A stretch of DNA of 64,000 bases, from NCBI RefSeq assembly GCF_011100465.1, contig NZ_CP049740.1:1170001-1234000 (forward strand), given 5' to 3'. Of this stretch, positions 1 to 11,195 are shown in pieces (within the stretch, counting starts at the first letter, position 1; each line of letters starts with the position of its first letter). Below the pieces are notes generated by a model. That model was given only the letters and a program-made list of their open reading frames with translations, had not been told where the DNA came from and did not search any database. The position numbers were made by a program, and so were the translations under genes. Source of the stretch: Jeotgalibaca arthritidis (GTDB lineage: Bacteria > Bacillota > Bacilli > Lactobacillales > Aerococcaceae).

Positions 1-2620
<2,620 letters not shown>

Positions 2621-2704
2621 ATAATAAAACGGTAATGACGTAAAATGGGTTTCAAACCAAAGGTTTCATGTTAACTATTCAGTTTTGAGGGAACAACCTC
2701 AGCA

Positions 2705-2822
2705 TGTGCGGTGGCGATGGCAAGAAGGTCACACCTGTTCCCATCCCGAACACAGAAGTTAAGCTTCTTAGCGCCGATTGTAGTGAAGGGTTTCCCTTTG
2801 TGAGAGTAGGACGCTGCCGCGC
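2705..2822 (+). rRNA. 5S ribosomal RNA
   Basis: About 118 nt starting TGTGCGGTGGCGATGGC, with the conserved loop CCCATCCCGAACACAGAAGT and the closing TAGGACGCTGCCGCGC. It follows the 23S gene and is directly followed by a strong terminator, so it is the last gene of the rrn operon; no tRNA gene is attached downstream. Confidence 0.97.
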
Positions 2823-2828
2823 AACTAT

Positions 2829-2864
2829 AAAAGTACCCCAGAGAAATCTGGGGTACTTTTTTTT
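2829..2864 (+). terminator. rrn operon terminator
   Basis: A stem built from AAAGTACCCCAGA and TCTGGGGTACTTT with a short loop is followed by a T-run. It ends the rRNA operon. Confidence 0.93.
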
Positions 2865-2865
2865 G

Positions 2866-3155
2866 TAGACTAGGGGATTATAAGTTCAGCCATCAATGTC
2901 TAGCTCCCAAGTCCTGACCTAGTGAAAAAAAGATAAATTTGCCCCATTGCGCGCTTCGCTGCTCGCTAACGCATATCATTCGACTAACCCGCTGAAGCGT
3001 GAAGTCTCCTGACAATTCAGGGTCAAATTTCCTATTCTTTTCATAGATCAAGGCGGACTTGTCCGCTTTTCTTATTATAGAAGCATTCAAGCTGTCATAA
3101 AAAATAAAACGTGTTACACTAAATAGAGAATGATACTGAAGAAGAGGTGCTCAAT
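2866..3155. other. spacer between rrn operon and acetyltransferase gene
   Basis: About 290 bp without a supported gene. A small hairpin (GCGGAC/GTCCGC near 3051-3066) followed by Ts could be a weak terminator, and TACACT near 3115 is a possible -10 box for the next gene. Nothing else is recognised. Confidence 0.4.
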
Positions 3156-3446
3156 ATGGAAAACGAATTTATCAAAGTTGGAAATGGTTACCAAAAACAA
3201 GATGAGAATGGAAAGATGATTGCGGAAATTACCTTTGTACCAACAGGAGAAGATAAAGTGATTGCAGACCATACGTTTGTAGATCCATCTTTGCGTGGAC
3301 AAGGAATGGCAGAAAAACTACTGGATTATTTAGCGGATGAAATGAGAAAAGAAGGTAAGAAAATTATTCCCTTATGTCCTTATGTCGTAAAACAATTTGA
3401 ACGTCAACCGGATAAGTATGGCGATGTGGCTGTTCAAAAGGACTAA
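3156..3446 (+). CDS. small GNAT-like N-acetyltransferase (YjdJ type)
   Basis: A 96-aa protein of the short GNAT class. The core motif A is visible as VDPSLRGQGMAEKLLDYL, with the R/Q-x-x-G-x-G/A acetyl-CoA loop, followed by a basic helix and the C-terminal CPYVVKQFER signature typical of this subfamily. An earlier GTG (3147) exists, but GAAGAGG at 3141-3147 is the ribosome binding site for the ATG at 3156. Such proteins are one domain long and their substrate is generally unknown. It stands alone, followed by a hairpin-rich spacer. Confidence 0.85.
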   Translation: MENEFIKVGNGYQKQDENGKMIAEITFVPTGEDKVIADHTFVDPSLRGQGMAEKLLDYLADEMRKEGKKIIPLCPYVVKQFERQPDKYGDVAVQKD

Positions 3447-3487
3447 TCCTCGTTCTTGTTTTGGAAAACGAAGCAATTAGAAAATAC

Positions 3488-3762
3488 GCTTAAAAAAAGA
3501 GGCTGGGAAAAACTAGCTTCAAATAAAAAAATGCAATGAAATAATCAGAATTTTGATTGTTTCATTGCGATTATTATTTTATTCACGGGCTGGACTTCTT
3601 CCAGTTCCTTTTTATATCTACTCAAATGTAAGGTACAGCTCCAAAAAATGAGCTGTATCGCACATTTTTAGCTTGAAATGTAAGGTACAGGCCGCTTCAA
3701 ACAGTCTGTATCTTACATCTCGAAAAAAGGGCTGGTGTTATTTCCCAGCCTCTCTTTGTTGT
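3488..3762. repeat. tandem hairpin array A
   Basis: The spacer between the acetyltransferase and crtO is made almost entirely of hairpins. Two share one stem: ATGTAAGGTACAG (3626, 3678) pairing with CTGTATCGCACAT and CTGTATCTTACAT (3653, 3706). A further hairpin pairs GCAATGAAA with TTTCATTGC (about 3532-3571). The outermost pair AGAGGCTGGGAAA (about 3497) and TTTCCCAGCCTCT (about 3741) lies more than 200 bp apart and resembles the compact terminator at 32211-32250, as if the array had been inserted into a terminator loop. The right arm is also coding sequence for the last residues of crtO. Confidence 0.75.
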
Positions 3763-4235
3763 TTAAGCTGGAGTAGGCGTTGTAATCGGGGTCGATTATA
3801 ACGCTGAGTTAAAATAAATGGCAGGTTAGCAAGAATAGCATAAGCAATCATGATAAACCCCGCCCACAAAGGATTCCAAATGAAAAATAAAAGTGCAGGA
3901 AGCATGGCTAACCAATGGGTAAGTTCAGCACGGTTTATTTCAATCAGAAATTTTTCAAGATTTTCAACGTTCGTTTGGCCTAGTTCTTTCTTATCATAGT
4001 TAGCTTTTAAAATAAATGAAGCATCTGGTAAAAATTTTTTCCAAGACTTAATATGAAAAAGACTTTGCCACAAGTCGCCGTTCCTTTCGAAGGAGCGGGA
4101 TTTGAAAAAAGTCTGATTATTGTGTAACCAATGATCTGGAATTTTTAGACACAGCCAAGAAATAAGCATGTGAAAGAAAAACCACGCTATAAAATCAAGA
4201 ATAATGATCCAAAGAATGGGTAATTCAATCAACAC
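3738..4235 (-). CDS. crtO: glycosyl-4,4'-diaponeurosporenoate acyltransferase (CrtO)
   Basis: A 165-aa membrane protein resembling the Staphylococcus aureus CrtO acyltransferase, which attaches a fatty acid to the glucose of the C30 carotenoid in the last step of staphyloxanthin synthesis. Shared features are an N-terminal hydrophobic helix, the IPDHW...FKSRSFERNGDLW block, RAELTHWLAMLP near residue 103 and the C-terminal QRYNRPRLQRLL. It starts at GTG 4235, with AGGAGG about 9 nt upstream. It lies 12 nt downstream of the truncated crtQ, so both formed one operon. The gene itself looks full length, but its substrate-producing partners are broken in this window. Confidence 0.85.
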   Translation of the reverse strand: MLIELPILWIIILDFIAWFFFHMLISWLCLKIPDHWLHNNQTFFKSRSFERNGDLWQSLFHIKSWKKFLPDASFILKANYDKKELGQTNVENLEKFLIEINRAELTHWLAMLPALLFFIWNPLWAGFIMIAYAILANLPFILTQRYNRPRLQRLLQLKQQREAGK

Positions 4236-4247
4236 GGTTGTCGCCTC

Positions 4248-4724
4248 CTAAAGGTTTATTTTTCGTCCTTTCCACGAGACCTTCTTAAAAATAAAGGTTT
4301 GAATGGCAGACCAGGAAAACAAGAAAATAAAAGCGATAAATAAAATCGGGTAAAAGAATAAAGCAATAGCAGTGAAGTGACCAGCTTTTCTAGCCATTCG
4401 ATAAAACTGTAAAAAGTAGAGACCGTATCCAATAAGAGCTGCACTTATAAAAACGGCTTTCGCGGTAAATAGAGCATATAGAAGAAAGAAAACATTAGCA
4501 AATGCGCCAGTAATCCACAATCCAGTCCACACGAAACCAATGGGATGTGTTGCCTTTGAACCTGATGCAAAACTTTTTGACCAACCTTCAAACAAGCTAG
4601 TAAGACCATCTGGGTACATGCGAAAGTGTAAGCTAGATTGACCCGAAAGAAGATCTAACTGATAACCTTTTTCCATAAATAGAGCACCTAATGCGACATT
4701 CTCCATAATGCTATGCTTGACCGC
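4248..4724 (-). pseudogene. crtQ: crtQ remnant: C-terminal part of the carotenoid glycosyltransferase
   Basis: About 155 codons resembling the C-terminal third of CrtQ, the glycosyltransferase that glucosylates diaponeurosporenoate. The block FRMYPDGLTSLFEGWSKSFA and the following membrane helices match this family. The GT-A catalytic domain with its nucleotide-sugar binding and DxD motifs, normally about 220 residues, is missing. Homology stops near 4700-4724, where it meets a crtM remnant on the other strand. An internal ATG at 4706 makes an open frame, but no ribosome binding site or catalytic core supports a working enzyme. Confidence 0.8.
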
Positions 4725-5315
4725 TTTGATATGGATGTCTCACCTTTTTTTGATCAAATAGAAGGCCAACGTCACGATTTAGATTTTAAAGAAATTATGG
4801 ATATGGATGATTTGAAAGCCTATAGTTACTATGTTGCAGGTTCTGTAGGCTTAATGTTACTTCCTATTCTAGCAAACCAAGACGCTATAACGCCAAATTT
4901 AAGGGATAGTGCCGTTTCTCTAGGCATTGCCATGCAGCTAACTAATATTTTGCGTGATGTAGGAGAAGACTACCGTGATAATCATCGGGTTTACTTGCCA
5001 TCCGACAGTCTAGCGGCTCACGACGTTTATCTAGATATAATCATGAAAAAAGGACCTGATCAGGCGTTCATAACAATGTGGGAAGAAATAGCGCAAGAAT
5101 CAGAAGCTGCCTACGATAGTTTCATAGCAGCTATCGACCAATTCGATTCAGATTGTCAATTAGCTGTGTTAACATCTGCCAATGTTTACCGCGGTATTTT
5201 GGATAGTGTTAGAGCACAAAACTACGATTGCATCAACCGCCGCAATTACGTGTCTGAACTTAAAGTGGTTCAACTTGTCTTAGAAAGTAAAAAACAACTT
5301 AAGAAAAAGAAGTAA
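4704..5315 (+). pseudogene. crtM: crtM remnant (copy 1): 5'-truncated dehydrosqualene synthase
   Basis: About 200 codons matching the C-terminal two thirds of CrtM, which condenses two farnesyl diphosphates to C30 dehydrosqualene. The second aspartate-rich motif LRDVGED is present, with YYVAGSVGLMLLPIL before it. The first DDxxD-type motif and about 90-100 N-terminal residues are missing, so catalysis is not expected. It is clearly paralogous to the crtM at 34.7-37.2 kb, with MDVSPFFDQ, AVSLGIAMQLTNILRDVGED and YLPSD in common. It meets the crtQ remnant head to head. Glutathione peroxidase follows 17 nt downstream. Confidence 0.85.
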
Positions 5316-5332
5316 ATCAGGAGGAAAAAATC

Positions 5333-5803
5333 ATGGGAATTTATGATATTTCAGTTACTGCAGAAAATGGCGAAAGCTATCAATTAGACCGCTACAAAGG
5401 AAAAACAATGCTAATCGTAAATACCGCAACGAAATGCGGCTTGGCAACGCAATTCGATGAATTACAAGCCTTATATGAAAAATATAGTGAACAAGATTTT
5501 GTCGTATTGGGCTTTCCATCAAATCAATTCAAGCAAGAAGTTAGCTCTGCCAACGAAGCTGCCGAGGCTTGCCGCTTAACGTATGGGGTATCATTCCCTA
5601 TGCACGATATTGTGACGATTAACGGTAAAGGTGCCCATCCGTTATTTAAATTACTAACAGAAGAAACAAAAGGAATCCTAGGCAGTGCGATTAAATGGAA
5701 TTTTACCAAATTTCTAGTCGATAAAAACGGCACTATCGTTAAACGCTTCGGACCAAAAGACAGACCAGCATCATTTGAAAAAGAAATTGAAGCCTATTTA
5801 TAG
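5333..5803 (+). CDS. glutathione peroxidase-like thiol peroxidase
   Basis: A 156-aa peroxidase of the GPx family, which reduces hydroperoxides, in Gram-positive bacteria usually with thioredoxin or bacillithiol-type thiols. The peroxidatic cysteine lies in NTATKCGLA (residue 36), with FPSNQF supplying the Gln and IKWNFTKF the Trp/Asn of the catalytic tetrad. Cys is used in place of selenocysteine. Start ATG 5333 is preceded by AGGAGG. It lies just downstream of the crtM remnant and is followed by a strong terminator. Confidence 0.93.
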   Translation: MGIYDISVTAENGESYQLDRYKGKTMLIVNTATKCGLATQFDELQALYEKYSEQDFVVLGFPSNQFKQEVSSANEAAEACRLTYGVSFPMHDIVTINGKGAHPLFKLLTEETKGILGSAIKWNFTKFLVDKNGTIVKRFGPKDRPASFEKEIEAYL

Positions 5804-5837
5804 AAAAAAGTTGAGCGCCCACGCGCTCAACTTTTTT
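5804..5837 (+). terminator. terminator after glutathione peroxidase
   Basis: An 11-bp stem AAGTTGAGCGC/GCGCTCAACTT with a 4-nt loop and a T-run. Confidence 0.9.
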
Positions 5838-5852
5838 AGTTTGTGTTTCTCC

Positions 5853-6002
5853 ATAAATGTGGATGAGTACGGCATTTGTGTATCGCGCAATGATGTGCCG
5901 GGCTATGACAAGGATAAGTATTTACGAGAAGGCATGACCTATGCGTATAAGGATGAATTAGGTTATGAATACCGATTAGATTTCGGATTAACCTATGAGT
6001 AG
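5853..6002 (+). pseudogene. C-terminal fragment of an unidentified protein
   Basis: An open stretch of about 50 codons (VDEYGICVSRNDVPGYDKDK near its start) ends at TAG 6002. It has no start codon with a ribosome binding site, because it begins right after the peroxidase terminator. The amino-acid composition looks like real protein, so it is read as the tail of a deleted gene. No family is recognised. Confidence 0.35.
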
Positions 6003-6021
6003 CACGACTATCAACTAAAAA

Positions 6022-6059
6022 TAAAAACGAGTTTGGGAATGTTCCCAAACTCGTTTTTT
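6022..6059. terminator. bidirectional terminator between the fragment and pyrD
   Basis: A 16-bp perfect stem AAAACGAGTTTGGGAA/TTCCCAAACTCGTTTT with a 2-nt loop, A-rich on one side and T-rich on the other. It serves the minus-strand pyr operon end. Confidence 0.9.
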
Positions 6060-7723
<1,664 letters not shown>

Positions 7724-7734
7724 GGTTATCCTCC

Positions 7735-8997
7735 TTATTTATGGGCGTTCCAAACGATTGTTCCTTGGTGAAGGGTTAATTGACACATGCCATAAACCGT
7801 TTCGCCATTGAATGGTGTGTTGGATGATTTTGATAAATAGTCAGCTTTATCAATCGTATAAGCAGTTTCTAAATCAAAGACAGCTAAGTCAGCCACACTG
7901 CCAACTGTTAAATCACTTGTCGTTAGTTGGAAGACATCTGCTGGTAGAGTTGACATCCGTTCTACTAAAAACTCTAACGTAAATTGACCGGTTTTTACAA
8001 AATGCGTATACAGTAAAGCAAAGGCTGTTTCAATCCCTACAATACCGAAGGGCGAGCCGACAAAGCCATTTGCCTTTTCTGCTTCTGTATGAGGCGCATG
8101 ATCTGTTGCGATAAAATCAATAGTGCCATCTAGTAAAGCTGCGATTAAAGCCTCTTGATCAGCTTCTCCTCTAAGCGGTGGGTTCATTTTATAAGTAGCA
8201 TCATCTTCAGGAATGGCCATTTCATTTAAAATCAAATGGTGTGGCGACACTTCGGCAGTGACCTTTACTCCTTGTTGTTTACCGTGGCGAATGGCTTCAA
8301 CCGATTCTTTGGAAGAAACATGACAAACATGGTAGTGGACGCCAGTTTCCTTAGCGATTAAAATATCGCGAGCAATTTGCGAACTTTCAACGATGCCCAT
8401 AATTCCCGGCAGACCGAGTTCTTTATTTTTAATGCCTTCATGCATCACGCCACCGTAAAGTAAACTATCATCTTCTGTATGAGCGACAATCGGTTTATTT
8501 AGACGAGCAGCTTCTTTCATCGCTTGGTACATCACACCAGCTGTTTGAACGCCAACACCGTCATTGGTATAGGCAAAGGCATTGATAGCAGCCATATCAA
8601 CTAATTCATCTGACTTCAATCCCTTAGTAATCGGTGCATAGTGATGGACATTAATAACTGCATCTTTAGCAATTAAAGCTTCTATTTCGTTATAGCGTTC
8701 TTTTGTATCAGGAACGGGATTAGTGTTAGGCATGGCACAAACGGTTGTATAACCACCTCTTGCAGCAGCACGTGAGCCAGTTGCGATAGTCTCTTTATCG
8801 GTGAAGCCAGGCTCTCTAAAGTGAACATGGACATCTACCAAGCCAGGCGTAATTAAGCCGCCTGCTAAGTCAATTTCATTTTCACCACTTAAGTCTGTTC
8901 CAATCGCCGTAATGACACCATTTTCGATCGCGATATCGATTGTTTCAAGAGTATTTCCAGCTGTGATGCGTTTTCCATTTTTTAAGATTGTTGTCAT
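7735..8997 (-). CDS. pyrC: dihydroorotase
   Basis: A 420-aa class I dihydroorotase (amidohydrolase fold) that cyclises carbamoyl aspartate to dihydroorotate. The zinc motif DVHVHFREPG is near residue 55 and the catalytic Asp is in IATDHAPH. The open frame begins eight codons earlier, but ATG 8997 is preferred because it overlaps the pyrB stop in an ATGA arrangement, the pattern also seen between pyrK and pyrD. Confidence 0.96.
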   Translation of the reverse strand: MTTILKNGKRITAGNTLETIDIAIENGVITAIGTDLSGENEIDLAGGLITPGLVDVHVHFREPGFTDKETIATGSRAAARGGYTTVCAMPNTNPVPDTKERYNEIEALIAKDAVINVHHYAPITKGLKSDELVDMAAINAFAYTNDGVGVQTAGVMYQAMKEAARLNKPIVAHTEDDSLLYGGVMHEGIKNKELGLPGIMGIVESSQIARDILIAKETGVHYHVCHVSSKESVEAIRHGKQQGVKVTAEVSPHHLILNEMAIPEDDATYKMNPPLRGEADQEALIAALLDGTIDFIATDHAPHTEAEKANGFVGSPFGIVGIETAFALLYTHFVKTGQFTLEFLVERMSTLPADVFQLTTSDLTVGSVADLAVFDLETAYTIDKADYLSKSSNTPFNGETVYGMCQLTLHQGTIVWNAHK

Positions 8998-9887
8998 TCG
9001 TATCGTCCCTCCAAGACCCATTCTAAGATGGCTATTCTGGCGTAAACGCCGTTACTCATTTGTGTGACTATGCGACTTTTTTCGCATTCAACCAATTCAC
9101 TGTCTAACTCCACATCCCGGTTAACGGGTGCAGGGTGCATAATAATGGCGTGGTCTTTCATAGTACGGTAACGCTGGCGGGTTAAGCCGTATGCGTCATG
9201 GTAAGCTTCTTTCGAAAACTGTTCTTGTTCGTCTGTTTGATGGCGTTCTAGTTGCACACGTAACATCATTACCACATCGGCTTCCTTAACAGCATCATCT
9301 ACCGACATTAAGGTACCGTATTTTTCAAAGTGGGTGTCGAAATAATCCATCGGTCCTGCGAAAATAACGTGGGCACCCAGTTGATTGAGCAAGGTCATAT
9401 TACTCATGGCGACACGGGAATGGACGATGTCACCAATAATGGCAACCTTTAATCCGTTAAAGTGACCAAACTCTTCATAGATGGTCATAATATCTAATAA
9501 GGATTGGGAAGGATGCTGGCCATTACCGCTGCCGGCATTAACAATTTGAATCTTTAAATTGACGAGTTGATCCATATAATGGCGGTCTTGATGGCGAATA
9601 ACAGCGATATCAACGCCCAGTGCTTGCATAGTTAAAACGGAGTCGTATAAACTTTCTCCCTTTGCAACAGAAGAACTGCCCACATCAAAGTTAAATTGCT
9701 TCATCCCAATTTTATGTTCCGCCATTTCAAAGCTGTGTTTGGTGCGGGTGCTATTTTCAAAGAACATATTAACGATTGTCGCGTCACTTTTGAACGCGTC
9801 TTTGCCTGTTTTAAAAGCAAGCGATCGGTCCAACAAGTGCATGATTTCGTCATTAGTGAATTGCTCTACTGAGAAAAAGTTTCTCAT
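8994..9887 (-). CDS. pyrB: aspartate carbamoyltransferase, catalytic subunit
   Basis: A 297-aa enzyme making N-carbamoyl-L-aspartate from carbamoyl phosphate and aspartate. The carbamoyl-phosphate loop FFENSTRTKHSFE (residues 42-54) and HPAPVNRD near residue 262 are diagnostic. No regulatory subunit is present, as is normal in Firmicutes. It starts just downstream of an attenuator, with GGAGGGA as its ribosome binding site. Confidence 0.97.
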   Translation of the reverse strand: MRNFFSVEQFTNDEIMHLLDRSLAFKTGKDAFKSDATIVNMFFENSTRTKHSFEMAEHKIGMKQFNFDVGSSSVAKGESLYDSVLTMQALGVDIAVIRHQDRHYMDQLVNLKIQIVNAGSGNGQHPSQSLLDIMTIYEEFGHFNGLKVAIIGDIVHSRVAMSNMTLLNQLGAHVIFAGPMDYFDTHFEKYGTLMSVDDAVKEADVVMMLRVQLERHQTDEQEQFSKEAYHDAYGLTRQRYRTMKDHAIIMHPAPVNRDVELDSELVECEKSRIVTQMSNGVYARIAILEWVLEGRYE

Positions 9888-9902
9888 TCTATCCCTCCGT
9901 TA

Positions 9903-9985
9903 TATAAAAAAGTGCGCTTCTAAGAGTAGAAGCGCACCTAAAGAGATGGTCTCGCTTCTGAATCTCTCGGATTCAATTAAAGTGA
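9903..9985 (-). promoter_or_regulatory. PyrR-type transcription attenuator before pyrB
   Basis: On the minus strand a short stem-loop with the core ATCCGAGAGATTC (about 9965-9977) resembles the conserved PyrR-binding loop. It is followed by a perfect 10-bp terminator stem (9912-9937, GTGCGCTTCT/AGAAGCGCAC) and a T-run. AGAAGCG between them can pair with the terminator arm and act as the antiterminator. In related bacteria, UMP-bound PyrR favours termination. The site lies between pyrR and pyrB. Confidence 0.85.
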
Positions 9986-9998
9986 CAACATAATCAAA

Positions 9999-10630
<632 letters not shown>

Positions 10631-10644
10631 TTCTATTTAAGTCG

Positions 10645-10672
10645 ATTATACGGCAGTTAATTTTAATTGCAA
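10645..10672 (-). promoter_or_regulatory. promoter of the pyr operon
   Basis: On the minus strand TTGCAA and TATAAT are separated by 16 nt and lie just upstream of the pyrR leader. Confidence 0.75.
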
Positions 10673-10732
10673 GATAAAATTGAGAAAAAAGACAGACTGT
10701 TCTCATTTTGTTCACATTTACTAGGCTATGGG

Positions 10733-10761
10733 TTGCTATCTGAATAGGGGGTCTGTATACT
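10733..10761 (+). promoter_or_regulatory. promoter of the mgtA transcript
   Basis: TTGCTA and TATACT with a 17-nt spacer lie 18 nt upstream of the M-box. Confidence 0.7.
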
Positions 10762-10778
10762 AAATAGAGTAGAAAAAA

Positions 10779-10940
10779 TTGAATAGCCTTGTTAGGTGAG
10801 GCGTCTGTACGAGAGATACGCTACTGCCCAGAAATGTCGAAAGACACCAATGGGTTACCAGGAATTTTCGAATTAAGGGGATTCTTAATGTAGCTGGGGT
10901 TTTACCCCTATGCCGTACAGTGCTAAAACTCAATGAAGAG
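10779..10940 (+). promoter_or_regulatory. M-box (ykoK) magnesium riboswitch
   Basis: The leader matches the M-box aptamer core closely. Visible blocks, in order, are GTTAGGTGAGGCG, GAGATACGCTACTGCCC, AATGTCGAAAGACACCAATGG, TTAATGTAGCTGG and CCTATGCCGTACAGTGCTAA. These are the conserved strands of P2 to P5 in the ykoK family. High Mg2+ compacts the aptamer and releases the downstream terminator. The gene controlled is an MgtA-type ATPase, which agrees with the aptamer class. Confidence 0.95.
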
Positions 10941-10986
10941 GTCATTAACGAATCGTCAATTAGTATCGTTTTGTTTATGTAATGGT

Positions 10987-11018
10987 AGAGTCCTGCTTCT
11001 TTGAGTAGGGCTCTTTTT
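10987..11018 (+). terminator. M-box expression-platform terminator
   Basis: An imperfect stem AGAGTCCTGC/GTAGGGCTCT followed by TTTTT, 46 nt after the aptamer and upstream of the mgtA coding region. Confidence 0.8.
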
Positions 11019-11060
11019 CTATGTTAAAAATAACAATCAATCGCTTAGGGGGTGGTCAGG

Positions 11061-11195
11061 ATGAATCCGAATCAGAGGTATAGCACACTAATAAATACAG
11101 AAGCAGAGGATGATGACCTGCCGCTTCATAAGGGAGAGTTTAAAGATGACAAAAAAAGTAAAACACATTTATGTAGAAAAAAAGACAAAAAATAG
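11061..11195 (+). CDS. candidate 44-codon leader ORF overlapping the mgtA start
   Basis: ATG 11061 is preceded by GGGGTGG about 7 nt upstream and opens a 44-codon frame that ends at TAG 11195, 50 nt inside mgtA in another frame. The peptide begins MNPNQRYSTL and contains the acidic stretch EAEDDDLP (residues 15-22). Between the terminator and mgtA this is the only frame with a ribosome binding site. Acidic and proline-rich leader peptides sense Mg2+ through ribosome destabilisation in enterobacterial mgtL; a similar role here is inference. It may also be chance. Confidence 0.4.
   Translation: MNPNQRYSTLINTEAEDDDLPLHKGEFKDDKKSKTHLCRKKDKK

Noticed and set aside
4713-5315. Reading the crtM copy 1 remnant as a complete short synthase
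   Set aside because: The first aspartate-rich motif and about 90-100 N-terminal residues are missing, and the ATG has no ribosome binding site.
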